A stretch of DNA of 64,000 nucleotides from Scatomorpha sp036653715 (lineage in GTDB: Bacteria > Bacillota > Clostridia > Oscillospirales > Oscillospiraceae), in assembly GCA_036653715.1 (NCBI GenBank), contig JAVVTL010000001.1:3860-67859 (forward strand), given 5' to 3'. The first letter of the stretch is position 1. Every line of letters begins with the position of its first letter. The notes under the pieces were generated by a model that worked only from the letters and a program-made list of their open reading frames with translations, was not told the origin of the DNA and did not search any database. The translations under genes were made by a program, and so were the position numbers. This document shows positions 16,936-25,605 of this stretch, piece by piece.

Positions 16936-17645
16936 AAGAGAGACTTCAAAAGATTATATCGGCGGCGGGCGTTTGCTCCCGCCGTGCGGCGGAGGAGCTT
17001 ATTTCCTCCGGCAAGGTGACAGTTAACGGCGAGACTGCAAGCCTCGGCATGAGCGCGGACAGGGAGACGGACGCCATCTGCGTCGAGGGGCGCCCAATCT
17101 CCGTCTCGACCGAGCGGATGTACATAATGCTCAATAAACCCCGCGGCTTTGTCACCACCCTCGCGGACGACAAGGGCAGACGCACGGTGGAGGAGCTGAT
17201 TCGCGGCGCGGGCGTGCGGCTCTATCCCGTCGGGCGGCTCGACATGTGGTCGGAGGGGCTTCTCATAATGACCGACGACGGCGAGGCGGCAAACAGGCTC
17301 ATGCACCCCTCGCACAACGTCCAAAAGACCTATCGCGCCTGGGTGAGCGGCGAGGACATCGCGGCGGCTCTGCCCATCCTGCGCGGCACCATGGAGATAG
17401 ACGGCTATGAGCTTCGCCCGGCAGAGGCGGAGGTAGTCGCCCAAGCCCCCGGCGAGGCGCTGCTTGAGATAAAAATATCCGAGGGGCGCAACAGACAGGT
17501 GCGAAAAATGTGCGAGAAAGCGGCTCTGCGCGTCACAAGGCTTCAGCGTATCTCGGAGGGAGAGCTTGTGCTCGGCGACCTTCAGCCGGGAAAATGGCGC
17601 AGGCTCACGGCCGATGAAATTGCATATATTGGGGAATTGCATTAA
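16932..17645 (+). CDS. rluB: RluB-type pseudouridine synthase
   Basis: 237 residues. An N-terminal S4 RNA-binding domain (KIISAAGVCSRRAAEELI) is followed by the RsuA/RluB/E/F catalytic domain with D104 in PVGRLDMWSEGLLIMTDDG. RNRQVRKMCEK (within EGRNRQVRKMCE) is the usual C-terminal motif. It modifies a uridine in 23S or 16S rRNA; RluB (23S) is the best guess from gene order. Starts on ATGA shared with the carboxypeptidase stop. Confidence 0.9.
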   Translation: MKERLQKIISAAGVCSRRAAEELISSGKVTVNGETASLGMSADRETDAICVEGRPISVSTERMYIMLNKPRGFVTTLADDKGRRTVEELIRGAGVRLYPVGRLDMWSEGLLIMTDDGEAANRLMHPSHNVQKTYRAWVSGEDIAAALPILRGTMEIDGYELRPAEAEVVAQAPGEALLEIKISEGRNRQVRKMCEKAALRVTRLQRISEGELVLGDLQPGKWRRLTADEIAYIGELH

Positions 17646-17671
17646 AATCCTGCAAATTATTGCAGGATTTT
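17644..17671 (+). terminator. terminator after rluB
   Basis: AAAATCCTGCAA pairs with TTGCAGGATTTT around a 4-base loop. The stem begins at the stop codon and ends in TTTT. Confidence 0.82.
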
Positions 17672-17692
17672 AAAATACTTGGCTGTATCGGC

Positions 17693-17721
17693 TTGCATTT
17701 AGTTAAATTAATGTGTAGAAT
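17693..17721 (+). promoter_or_regulatory. promoter of the RpiR-cmk-plsC-ispH operon
   Basis: TTGCAT (17693-17698), 17-base spacer, TAGAAT (17716-17721), in an AT-rich stretch after the terminator. Confidence 0.6.
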
Positions 17722-17773
17722 AACTTCTGCTTTATAAAAAAACGGGCTTGACCCGTGGGTCGGGGGACATAAG

Positions 17774-18637
17774 ATGGACAAGGACATCCTCGCTCTTGTT
17801 TCCAAGGAAAACTCGGGGTTTTCCAAGGGACAGAGGCTTATATCCAAATATATTTTGGAAAACTATGACAAGGCGGCCTTCATGACCGCGGGAAAGCTCG
17901 GAAAGGCCGTCGGCGTGAGCGAGTCCACGGTCGTGCGCTTTGCGGCGGAGCTTGGCTTTGACGGCTACCCGGGCATGCGCAAGGCGCTGCAGGAAATGAT
18001 TCGCAGCCGCCTCACCTCTGTCCAGCGCATCGAGGCGGCAAAAGACCTCATTGACGACAGAAACATTTTAAAGTCCGTCCTTTCGGACGACATCGACAAG
18101 CTGCAAACGACCCTCGAGGAGCTGGACCAGGAGAGCTTCAACAGGGCTGTGGACGCCATCCTCAACGCCAAGCGAGTGTATATCTCCGCAATGCGCACCT
18201 CAAAATATCTGGCTGAATTTTTCGGCTTCTATCTCGGCATGATGATGGACAACGTCCGCGTCATACGCGAGTCCGGCGCGTCGGAGGTATATGAAGAAAT
18301 GGTGCGCATCGAGCAGGGCGACGTCTTCATAGGCTTCACCTTCCCGCGCTATTCCTCGCGCGCGATAAAGGCAATGCGCTACGCCAAGGAGAACGGCGCG
18401 ACCGTCATCGGCATCACGGACTGCGAGACCTCGCCGTATTTCGGCGTGGCGGACGTCTGCCTTTTTGCCAAGAGCGAGATGGTCTCCTTCCTCGACTCCC
18501 TCGTTGCGCCCATGAGCCTTGTGAACGCCCTCATAGTCGCCATCGGCGCCCGCTCGCGTGACGCGCTGTCCGACACCTTTAAGCGCCTTGAGAACGTTTG
18601 GAGCCAGTATGAGGTCTACGAAAAAGTTGAAGACTGA
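17774..18637 (+). CDS. MurR/RpiR family transcriptional regulator
   Basis: 287 residues. The N-terminal helix-turn-helix (VGVSESTVVRFAAELGFDGYPGMRKAL, residues ~45-72) is joined to a C-terminal sugar-phosphate isomerase (SIS) sensor domain (VYISAMRTSKYLAEFFGFYL and VFIGFTFPRYSSRAIKAMRYA). Such proteins regulate sugar or amino-sugar use in response to a phosphosugar. The ligand cannot be told here, because neighbours are housekeeping genes, not sugar catabolism. It overlaps the flavoprotein gene by 29 bases. Confidence 0.9.
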   Translation: MDKDILALVSKENSGFSKGQRLISKYILENYDKAAFMTAGKLGKAVGVSESTVVRFAAELGFDGYPGMRKALQEMIRSRLTSVQRIEAAKDLIDDRNILKSVLSDDIDKLQTTLEELDQESFNRAVDAILNAKRVYISAMRTSKYLAEFFGFYLGMMMDNVRVIRESGASEVYEEMVRIEQGDVFIGFTFPRYSSRAIKAMRYAKENGATVIGITDCETSPYFGVADVCLFAKSEMVSFLDSLVAPMSLVNALIVAIGARSRDALSDTFKRLENVWSQYEVYEKVED

Positions 18638-19850
18638 CGTCGTTGTAATAGGCGGAGGAGCCGCCGGAATGCTCTGCGCCGCCACCGCCGCCGAGCGCGG
18701 TCTGTCCGTGACCTTGCTCGAGCCGAACAAGAGCCTCGGCAAGAAGCTGCGCATCACCGGCAAGGGTCGCTGCAACCTCACCAACAACTGCGAAATCGCC
18801 GAGGTTCTGCGCAATATTCCCGGCGACGGGCGCTTTTTGCAGGGCGCACTGCACAGATTTTCCCCGGCGGACACCATGGCGTTTTTCGAGAGCCTCGGCG
18901 TCCCGCTCAAGACCGAGCGCGGCAACAGGGTCTTTCCCGCCTCGGACAGCTCCCACGATATCGCAGAGGCGCTCTACCGCTATATGCGCCGAGGCGAGGT
19001 GCGCGTCCTTCACACGGGTGCCAAGCATATTCTTAGGGACGGTGAGGGCGAAGTCCGCGCCGTCGTCACGGGCGAGGGGGAACTCGAATGCCGCGCCGCC
19101 GTGATATGCACGGGCGGGCTTTCATATCCCGGCACCGGCTCGACGGGGGATGGCTACCGTCTCGCGGCGGAGCTTGGTCACAGCGTCACCCCGCGCCGCC
19201 CGTCTCTCGTGCCGCTCGAGTCCTCCGACCCGTGGTGCGCCGAGATGCAGGGCTTTTCCCTGCGCAATGTCGAGCTGACGGCATTTGAGGACGACAAGCC
19301 GGTGTACAAGGCTCTTGGCGAGATGCTGTTCACGCATTTTGGCGTCTCCGGGCCGCTCGTGCTCTCCGCCAGTGCGCATATGCGCGATTTTGCGGGCAAA
19401 AAATACCGTCTTGCCATCGACCTCAAGCCCGGACTGGACGAAAAAAAGCTGGACGCGCGTATTCTGCGCGACTTTGAAAAATACAACAACAAGGACTTCC
19501 GCAACGCCCTCGGCGACCTTGAGGGCCGCATGATGATTCCCGTCCTTGTGGCGCTCTCCGGCATACCCGGGGAGACGCAGGTGAACTCCGTGACGAGGGA
19601 GCAGCGCAGAGAGCTTGTAAAGCTTTTCAAGGCGTTTCCCGTCGCCGTCTCCGGCCCGAGGCCGATTGCGGAGGCAATAATTACCTCCGGCGGCGTCTCC
19701 ACCCGTGAAATTGACCCGCGCACCATGTCCTCCAAGCTGGTGCACGGCCTCTATTTTGCGGGCGAGGTGCTGGATCTTGACGCCTATACGGGCGGCTTCA
19801 ATCTACAGATAGCGTGGTCTACCGGCAGGCTTGCCGGTAACTCGGTCTGA
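18609..19850 (+). CDS. HI0933/YhiN-like flavoprotein (NAD(P)/FAD-dependent oxidoreductase)
   Basis: 413 residues. The N-terminal dinucleotide fold is VVVIGGGAAGMLCAATAAE, followed by GKKLRITGKGRCNLTNN, a signature of the HI0933 family. FAGEVLDLDAYTGGFNLQ with AWSTGRLAG closes the FAD site. The reaction catalysed is unknown. The ATG at 18609 lies inside the RpiR gene, behind GGAG. In many Clostridia this gene precedes cmk-plsC-ispH, as here. Confidence 0.88.
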   Translation: MRSTKKLKTDVVVIGGGAAGMLCAATAAERGLSVTLLEPNKSLGKKLRITGKGRCNLTNNCEIAEVLRNIPGDGRFLQGALHRFSPADTMAFFESLGVPLKTERGNRVFPASDSSHDIAEALYRYMRRGEVRVLHTGAKHILRDGEGEVRAVVTGEGELECRAAVICTGGLSYPGTGSTGDGYRLAAELGHSVTPRRPSLVPLESSDPWCAEMQGFSLRNVELTAFEDDKPVYKALGEMLFTHFGVSGPLVLSASAHMRDFAGKKYRLAIDLKPGLDEKKLDARILRDFEKYNNKDFRNALGDLEGRMMIPVLVALSGIPGETQVNSVTREQRRELVKLFKAFPVAVSGPRPIAEAIITSGGVSTREIDPRTMSSKLVHGLYFAGEVLDLDAYTGGFNLQIAWSTGRLAGNSV

Positions 19851-19863
19851 AAGGAGCATGGTT

Positions 19864-20553
19864 TTGGACAGACATTTTTCCGTGGCAGTTGACGGTCCCT
19901 CCGGTGCGGGCAAGAGCACGCTGGCGAGAGCCGCCGCCGCCCGCTTCGGCTTCATATACGTTGACACGGGTGCCGTTTACCGCACTGTCGGCCTTGCCGT
20001 CAGCAGAGCGGGCGTCGCCTCCAAGGACGCCCTCGGCGTCGCGGCGCTGCTGCCGTCAATAGAGCTTCGCCTCGCCTACGACTGCGAGGGCGAGCAGCGC
20101 ATGTACCTCGCGGGGGAGGACGTTTCCGCCCTCATCCGCGCACCGGAAATATCAATTTACGCCTCGGATATTTCCTCCATGCCGGAGGTGCGCGCTTTTT
20201 TGATGGACACCCAGCGCTCCATGGCGACGGCGCACAGTGTCGTCATGGACGGCAGGGACATAGGCACCGTCGTCCTCCCGGACGCCGACCTCAAAATATT
20301 CCTCACCGCAAGCCCCGAAAAGCGCGCCGCAAGGCGACTGCTCGAGCTCTGCGAAAGGGGAGTGCAGACCTCCTTTGAGGACGTGCTGCGCGATATAAAT
20401 TACCGCGACGAAAACGACACCCGCCGTGCCGCCGCGCCCCTTTGCGCCGCGCGGGACGCCAAGCTCCTTGACACGAGCGAGCTTACCCTCAATGAGAGCA
20501 TAGAGGCGCTCTGCGCCCTAATCACGGAATGCCTGAAGGGAAGACGGAGCTGA
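19864..20553 (+). CDS. cmk: cytidylate kinase
   Basis: 229 residues from TTG at 19864. It phosphorylates CMP and dCMP. The P-loop is DGPSGAGKSTLARAAA near the N-terminus; YVDTGAVYR binds the nucleotide and VMDGRDIGTVVLPDADLK is the conserved core. The SD AAGGAG (19851-19856) is 7 bases before TTG 19864 but only 1 base before ATG 19858, so the TTG is preferred. The TGA overlaps the plsC start. Confidence 0.94.
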   Translation: MDRHFSVAVDGPSGAGKSTLARAAAARFGFIYVDTGAVYRTVGLAVSRAGVASKDALGVAALLPSIELRLAYDCEGEQRMYLAGEDVSALIRAPEISIYASDISSMPEVRAFLMDTQRSMATAHSVVMDGRDIGTVVLPDADLKIFLTASPEKRAARRLLELCERGVQTSFEDVLRDINYRDENDTRRAAAPLCAARDAKLLDTSELTLNESIEALCALITECLKGRRS

Positions 20554-21158
20554 TGGAAAGAACCTTTGAGCAGCAACAAAAAACCTACAGAATCATATAT
20601 GCCCTCGTGAGGCCGCTTGCCGCGCTTATTTATCCCATCCGTGTCATCGGGCGCGAGAACATACCCGAGGGCGCGGCGGTCATCTGCGCCAATCACTCAA
20701 ACTACATAGACCCCGTGCTGATGGCATTTGCCTTCGGCTGGGACAAATTTATCCATTTCATGGCGAAAAAGGAGCTGCGCAGCGTGCCGATACTCGGGAA
20801 AATTCTCGAAGACGGCGGCGTAGTTTTCGTCGAGCGCGGCAAGAACGACATTGACGCCATAAGAGCCTCCATGCGCATTTTGAAGGCGGGGAGACAGGTC
20901 TTGATGTTTCCCGAGGGCACCCGTGTCGGCGAGGACAATGCCGTGGACGCCAAGACGGGCTCCGTCCGCATAGCCGCAAAGCTCCATGCTCCGATTGTCC
21001 CCGTCTATCTGCCGAGGCGCAAGTATATCTTCGGCAAAATAACAATCACAATCGGCAAGCCGTATTACGTCGAGGCCTCCTCGCATGAGGAATACCTCCT
21101 CCGCTCCGAGGAGGTCATGGAAAAAATATACGCTCTGAGAGACGGTGTCGGGGCATGA
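20553..21158 (+). CDS. plsC: 1-acyl-sn-glycerol-3-phosphate acyltransferase
   Basis: 201 residues. PlsC acylates lysophosphatidic acid to phosphatidic acid at the membrane. The HX4D motif is NHSNYID, then FVERGKND and FPEGTRVG for glycerophosphate binding, and IVPVYLPR. The start is at 20553 in a TGATG overlap with cmk; an in-frame ATG at 20529 lies deeper inside cmk. Followed by ispH with a 4-base overlap. Confidence 0.92.
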   Translation: MERTFEQQQKTYRIIYALVRPLAALIYPIRVIGRENIPEGAAVICANHSNYIDPVLMAFAFGWDKFIHFMAKKELRSVPILGKILEDGGVVFVERGKNDIDAIRASMRILKAGRQVLMFPEGTRVGEDNAVDAKTGSVRIAAKLHAPIVPVYLPRRKYIFGKITITIGKPYYVEASSHEEYLLRSEEVMEKIYALRDGVGA

Positions 21159-23362
21159 GGCGCGTGATTTTGGCGGAGAATGCGGGCTTTTGCTTCGGCG
21201 TATCCCGCTCGATTAAAATGGCGGAGGCGCTTTTGGAGCGCGGCCCCTGCTTCTGCCTCGGCGAGCTTATCCACAACGCCGACGTCATGCAAAGGCTCAG
21301 CGCCGCCGGACTGACCGTCATCGCCTCGCCGGAGGAGCTGCCGCGCGGGGCGCGGGTCATGATACGCGCGCACGGCGCGGGGGAGAGCGAGTATTCGGCG
21401 CTTGCCGCGCGGGGCGCCCTCATATCGGACGCGACCTGCCCAAATGTCGAGCGCATACACAGAATAGTCCGCGACGCCGCGCTTGAGGGGCGCTGCCCCG
21501 TGATAATCGGCGACGCCGCGCATCCCGAGGTCAGAGCCATCTGCGGCTGGTGCGAGGGCGCGCAGGTCTTTGCCGACGCGCGGGAGCTGCGTATATGGCT
21601 TGAGAGCGACCCGCAAAACCGCACAAAACCCATCACATTGGCGGAGCAGACCACCCAGACGGCCGCGAATCTGAGTGAATGCAAGATTTTAATAAAAAAC
21701 ATGTGTACAAATGTAAAAGAATTTGATACAATATGTTGTGCTACGTCCACGAGGCAGGAGGAGGCCGAAAGGCTCGCCTCCAAATGCGACGCTATGGTTG
21801 TCATTGGCGGAAAGCACAGCGCAAACAGCATACATCTGGCGGAGCTTTGCAGCGAGCGCTGCAGGAATACCCAGTTCATCGAGAATGCGGACGAGCTCAA
21901 TCCGTCGCTTCTCATGGGCGCAAACACCATAGGCGTCACGACCGGTGCATCCGCGCCGGAGTGGATAATCAAGGAGGTAATGGAAGCCATGAACGATGAA
22001 ATCATCATCAATGAGAATCCTGAGGAGACCGTCACGGAGACGGCAGCTCCCGTCTGCGAATGCAGCTGCGAGACCGCATGCGAATGCGAAACCGCCTGCG
22101 AGTGCGAGTGCACTGCCCCAGAAAATGTCATAGCACCCGAGGAGGAAGCAGCTCCCGCCGCTGAAAAGAGCTTTGGCGAGATGCTGGAGGATTCTCTGAA
22201 GTCTATATATAATGGAGACAGGATCAGCGGCGTTGTCGTAGCGATAACCCCCACCGAAATCAGCGTTGACCTTGGCACCAAATATTCGGGCTTCATCCCC
22301 ACTTCCGAATTTGAAGGCGAAAGCGAGCTTCCCCTCGCCGAGCTGATTCACATCGGCGACACAATAGAAGCCATTGTCGTCCGCGTGAACGACGTCGAGG
22401 GAACCGCGCAGCTCTCCAAAAAGCGTCTTGACGGCGTCAAGAACTGGGCAGACATCGAAACCGCTCAGGAAGACGGCACCATAGTCGAGGGCATTGTCAC
22501 CGAAGAAAACAAGGGCGGCATTGTCGTAACGGTCAAGGGCGTCCGCGTGTTCGTGCCGGCATCCCAGTCCGGTCTTCCCAAGGAAGCCGAGATGTCCGAG
22601 CTGCTCAAGAAAAAAGTCCGCCTCAAAATAACCGAGGTCAACCGCGCCCGTCGCCGCGTGGTCGGCTCCATCCGTGCCGTCTCCCAGCGCGAGCGCAGGG
22701 AAAAGGCCGATGCGGTTTGGGCAGACATCGAAATCGGCAAATCCTATAACGGCGTCGTCAAGAGCCTCACAAGCTATGGCGCCTTCGTTGATATCGGCGG
22801 AGTGGACGGCATGGTTCACGTCTCCGAGCTCTCCTGGAACCGCATCCGTCAGCCGTCCGACGCAGTTTCCGTCGGCGACGAGATTCAGGTTCACGTCATC
22901 AACTTCGACAAGGAAACCCATCGCATTTCCCTCGGCTGCAAGACTGCCGAGAGCAATCCTTGGGCGCAGTTTGCCGAATCCTACACGGTTGGCGACATCG
23001 CCACCGTCAAGGTCGTAAAGCTCATGCCCTTCGGCGCCTTTGCCGAGGTCATTCCCGGTGTGGACGGACTCATCCACATCTCCCAGATTGCCAACCGCCG
23101 CATAGGCCAGCCCTCCGAGGTTCTGACCGTTGGCGATATCGTCGATGCCAAGGTCACCGCCATCGACAACGACAAGCAGAAAATCTCTCTCTCCATCCGC
23201 GCTCTTTCCGAGCCGGAGCCGGCCCCCAAGAGAGAAGACCACGACGAGGACAGCGGCTACAGCAGACAGCCCCGTTCCCGCGAGGACGCTCTTGTCTACG
23301 AGGTCTCCGCAGACGGCGAAGCCAGCGGCAACGTCCCCAACTACACGGGCGCCGACCTCTAA
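21155..23362 (+). CDS. bifunctional IspH / ribosomal protein S1 fusion
   Basis: 735 residues. Residues 1-~280 are HMB-PP reductase (IspH), the last step of the MEP isoprenoid pathway, with iron-sulfur cysteines C13, C95 and C194, and H40 and H73 in the active site. Residues ~345-700 hold four S1 RNA-binding domains, e.g. SYGAFVDIGGVDGMVHVSEL and PFGAFAEVIPGVDGLIHISQI. The fusion is known in Clostridia. The linker is odd: residues 301-319 contain eight Cys alternating with Glu, Ala and Thr. AAGGAGG at 21971-21977 precedes in-frame ATGs at 21980 and 21989, so free S1 might also be made. Confidence 0.95.
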   Translation: MRRVILAENAGFCFGVSRSIKMAEALLERGPCFCLGELIHNADVMQRLSAAGLTVIASPEELPRGARVMIRAHGAGESEYSALAARGALISDATCPNVERIHRIVRDAALEGRCPVIIGDAAHPEVRAICGWCEGAQVFADARELRIWLESDPQNRTKPITLAEQTTQTAANLSECKILIKNMCTNVKEFDTICCATSTRQEEAERLASKCDAMVVIGGKHSANSIHLAELCSERCRNTQFIENADELNPSLLMGANTIGVTTGASAPEWIIKEVMEAMNDEIIINENPEETVTETAAPVCECSCETACECETACECECTAPENVIAPEEEAAPAAEKSFGEMLEDSLKSIYNGDRISGVVVAITPTEISVDLGTKYSGFIPTSEFEGESELPLAELIHIGDTIEAIVVRVNDVEGTAQLSKKRLDGVKNWADIETAQEDGTIVEGIVTEENKGGIVVTVKGVRVFVPASQSGLPKEAEMSELLKKKVRLKITEVNRARRRVVGSIRAVSQRERREKADAVWADIEIGKSYNGVVKSLTSYGAFVDIGGVDGMVHVSELSWNRIRQPSDAVSVGDEIQVHVINFDKETHRISLGCKTAESNPWAQFAESYTVGDIATVKVVKLMPFGAFAEVIPGVDGLIHISQIANRRIGQPSEVLTVGDIVDAKVTAIDNDKQKISLSIRALSEPEPAPKREDHDEDSGYSRQPRSREDALVYEVSADGEASGNVPNYTGADL

Positions 23363-23378
23363 GCCATAAACGCAACAC

Positions 23379-23415
23379 AAAACCACCCGTCGCCTTTGGC
23401 CGATGGGTGGTTTTT
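23379..23415 (+). terminator. terminator after ispH-rpsA
   Basis: AAACCACCCGTCG pairs with CGATGGGTGGTTT (one G-T), 8-base loop, TTTTT tail. Confidence 0.88.
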
Positions 23416-23467
23416 CGCAAATTTATCTCTCCTTTTGCCGGTATTATAATTTAAATAGTGGATTCAC

Positions 23468-23496
23468 TTGCTAAAAAGGTGCTTTGCGTGTATAAT
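23468..23496 (+). promoter_or_regulatory. promoter of carD
   Basis: TTGCTA (23468-23473), 17-base spacer, TATAAT (23491-23496). Confidence 0.65.
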
Positions 23497-23547
23497 AGCT
23501 TAGTAGACGTATTGCCAAAATGCCGCAGTTCGAGAATGGAGGACTAT

Positions 23548-24033
23548 ATGGAGTTCCGTGTCGGAGACATGATCGCTCACCCGCTTCACGGTGCAGGGGT
23601 GATCGACCGCATTGAAAAAAGAAAAATAAATGGTACGGAACGTGAGTATTATGTTCTTAAGCTTCCCGTCGGCGACATGCAGGTTATGATACCCGTCGAG
23701 TCCTGTGGGGACATCGGCGTTCGTCCCATCGTAGACCACGACGAGGCCAGGCGTATCATCGACTCAATCCCCGAGATCGACATATCAATGACCCAAAACT
23801 GGAACAAGCGCTACCGCGAAAATATGCTCCGCATAAAGAGTGGTGACCTGATGGAGGTCGCCGCTGTCGTCAAGGGCCTCATGTCCCGAGACAAAGACCG
23901 CGGTCTCTCCACGGGCGAGCGCAAGATGCTCCATTCCGCAAAGCAAATCCTCATATCCGAGATTGTCCTTTCCGTCAGCTCCGACTACGACGCCGTCGAG
24001 GCCGAGTTGAACACGGCAATGCTCTGCTCATAA
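23548..24033 (+). CDS. CarD-family transcription factor
   Basis: 161 residues. The N-terminal Tudor-like RNA polymerase-interacting domain (FRVGDMIAHPLHGAGVIDRIE) is followed by a helical DNA-binding domain. CarD proteins bind RNA polymerase beta and stabilise open promoter complexes, often at rRNA promoters. The start ATG 23548 has GGAGG 5 bases upstream; a second ATG at 23536 overlaps that SD. It lies just before ispD, as in several Clostridia. Confidence 0.92.
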   Translation: MEFRVGDMIAHPLHGAGVIDRIEKRKINGTEREYYVLKLPVGDMQVMIPVESCGDIGVRPIVDHDEARRIIDSIPEIDISMTQNWNKRYRENMLRIKSGDLMEVAAVVKGLMSRDKDRGLSTGERKMLHSAKQILISEIVLSVSSDYDAVEAELNTAMLCS

Positions 24034-24049
24034 TATCTATTCTGCATGG

Positions 24050-24077
24050 GGCGGGCGAAAATACGCCCGCCTGTTTT
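24050..24077 (+). terminator. terminator after carD
   Basis: GGCGGGCG / CGCCCGCC with a 6-base loop and a TGTTTTA tail; moderate strength. Confidence 0.65.
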
Positions 24078-24102
24078 ATTTTCGTTTTCATGGGGTGACG
24101 CT

Positions 24103-24825
24103 ATGTCTAAAAAACCGAAAAACGGCTCCCGACCCTTCTGCTCCTGCGTTGTGGCGGCGGCAGGCTCCTCGGAGCGCATGGGGGAGGATAAGCTCTTTCT
24201 GCCCCTCGGCTCCTCCTTTGTCCTCGCAAAGACGCTTCAGGCGCTTCAGGAAAGCCCGGATATCGACGAGCTGATAGTCGTGACCCGCAGCGAAAAAATT
24301 CCGAGGATTGCCGACCTTGCCAAGGAATTTGACCTCACAAAGCTTCGCCATATCGTCGCGGGCGCCGAAAACCGCACAGCCTCCGTGCTCTGCGGCGTGC
24401 GTCTCTGCTCGGCGGAGGCAAAGCTTATCGCCATCCACGACGGCGCAAGACCCTTGGTGTCTGCGGAGGTCATCGGGCGCGCGGTGCTCGCGGCTCGGGA
24501 CTGCGGCGCGGCGGCCCCCGCAATACACGCGCGTGACACCGTCCGTCAGGCGCGCGGCGGCAGGGTACTAAAAACGCTGGAGCGCGACGAGCTTTATCTC
24601 ATGCAGACGCCGCAGGTGTTTGAGGCGCAGCTTATAAGAACCGCGCTTGAGGACGCCGTGCGCCTCTCACTCTCACTCACGGACGACTGTCAGGCAGTCA
24701 TGCTGATGGACAGGGACGTGTATTTAGTGGAGGGCGCGGACGACAATCTCAAGCTCACCACGCAGGCGGATATTTTTGCCGCGCGTGCTATTTTAGAGGC
24801 GAGGGGTGAGTGGACTTGCGGATAG
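24103..24825 (+). CDS. ispD: 2-C-methyl-D-erythritol 4-phosphate cytidylyltransferase
   Basis: 240 residues. IspD makes CDP-ME in the MEP isoprenoid pathway. VVAAAGSSERMGEDKLFLPL is the nucleotide-binding loop; IHDGARPLVS and the QTPQVFEAQLI motif complete the active site. The ATG 24103 follows GGGGTGA. It overlaps ispF, the enzyme two steps later; ispE is not in this window, and ispH is 0.7 kb upstream. Confidence 0.95.
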   Translation: MSKKPKNGSRPFCSCVVAAAGSSERMGEDKLFLPLGSSFVLAKTLQALQESPDIDELIVVTRSEKIPRIADLAKEFDLTKLRHIVAGAENRTASVLCGVRLCSAEAKLIAIHDGARPLVSAEVIGRAVLAARDCGAAAPAIHARDTVRQARGGRVLKTLERDELYLMQTPQVFEAQLIRTALEDAVRLSLSLTDDCQAVMLMDRDVYLVEGADDNLKLTTQADIFAARAILEARGEWTCG

Positions 24826-25283
24826 GCGAGGGCTACGACGTACATAAGCTTATTTTCGGCAGAGCGCTCATCCTCGGCGGAGTTACAATCCCCTTCGAGC
24901 GCGGTCTGCTCGGCCACTCCGATGCGGACGTCCTTGTCCACGCCGTGATGGACGCGCTTTTGGGCGCGGCGGCGCTCGGAGATATCGGCAAGCTGTTTCC
25001 GGACAGCGACCCCGCCTACGAGGGCGCAAACAGTCTCCTGCTGCTCACGGAGGTCTGCCGCCGTCTGAGGGCCGAGGGGTATGAGATTTCCAACATCGAC
25101 TCTACCATAGCCGCCCAGTCGCCCAAGCTTGCGCCCTACATCGGCAATATGCGCGAAAATATCGCGCAGGCCGTCGGAGTGGACGTCTCCCGCATCAGCG
25201 TCAAGGCGACGACGGAGGAGGGGCTTGGCTTCACGGGAGAGGGCCTCGGCATATCCGCGCGCGCCATAGCGCTCATATTATAG
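24810..25283 (+). CDS. ispF: 2-C-methyl-D-erythritol 2,4-cyclodiphosphate synthase
   Basis: 157 residues from GTG 24810, or 155 from TTG 24816. The TTG is 9 bases after GGGG in the SD, better spaced than the GTG, and gives the common start MRIGEGYDVH. Metal ligands are in GYDVHKL and GLLGHSDADVLVHAVMDALLGA; DIGKLFPDSD and KATTEEGLGFTG are family signatures. The overlap with ispD is 10-16 bases. It ends before a hairpin shared with the next gene. Confidence 0.95.
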   Translation: MDLRIGEGYDVHKLIFGRALILGGVTIPFERGLLGHSDADVLVHAVMDALLGAAALGDIGKLFPDSDPAYEGANSLLLLTEVCRRLRAEGYEISNIDSTIAAQSPKLAPYIGNMRENIAQAVGVDVSRISVKATTEEGLGFTGEGLGISARAIALIL

Positions 25284-25305
25284 CTCCCCCTATAAACACT
25301 TTCGC

Positions 25306-25348
25306 CCCTCCCGCATAAAATGGCCTATAACCATGCGGGAGGGTTTTT
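25306..25348 (+). terminator. terminator whose 3' arm is the SD of the next gene
   Basis: CCCTCCCGCAT (25306-25316) pairs with ATGCGGGAGGG (25333-25343), 16-base loop, then TTTTT. It is a good terminator of ispF. GGGAGGG in the right arm is also the only SD for the DUF3343 gene, 7 bases before its ATG. No promoter was found between the two. Confidence 0.82.
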
Positions 25349-25350
25349 CC

Positions 25351-25605
25351 ATGCAGCAGTACATCATCATGTGCCGATCTCTCACCTACGCCCAGCGCGC
25401 CATGGCGACGCTCGAGCGCTCGGGGATAACGACGGCGGTTTCGAGAGCGCCGAGGGAGCTGTCGCCGCAGGGCTGCGGCTATTGCCTGAAGGTTTCACAG
25501 AAGCGCTTTAACGCAGCGCTCGGGATTTTGGCTGCCGCAGGGGAGCCTCGCGGGCGTCTGTTCAGAATTGAGGATAACGGCGAATACACGGAGGTTGCGG
25601 GATGA
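25351..25605 (+). CDS. DUF3343 (putative Se/S carrier-like) protein
   Basis: 84 residues. The family pattern is YIIMCRSLTYAQRAMATLER at the N-terminus and GCGYCLKV with two close cysteines in the middle. DUF3343 proteins are found beside sulfur- and selenium-handling enzymes and are proposed carriers. Here the gene overlaps a cysteine-desulfurase-like gene by 4 bases (ATGA), which supports a sulfur-transfer partnership. The ATG 25351 is preferred over 25333, which lies in the hairpin. Confidence 0.85.
   Translation: MQQYIIMCRSLTYAQRAMATLERSGITTAVSRAPRELSPQGCGYCLKVSQKRFNAALGILAAAGEPRGRLFRIEDNGEYTEVAG

Noticed and set aside
21689..23386. 565-residue open frame on the minus strand
   Set aside because: Antisense to the clearly real IspH-S1 gene; the frame is open because of GC-rich codon bias and encodes no recognisable domain.
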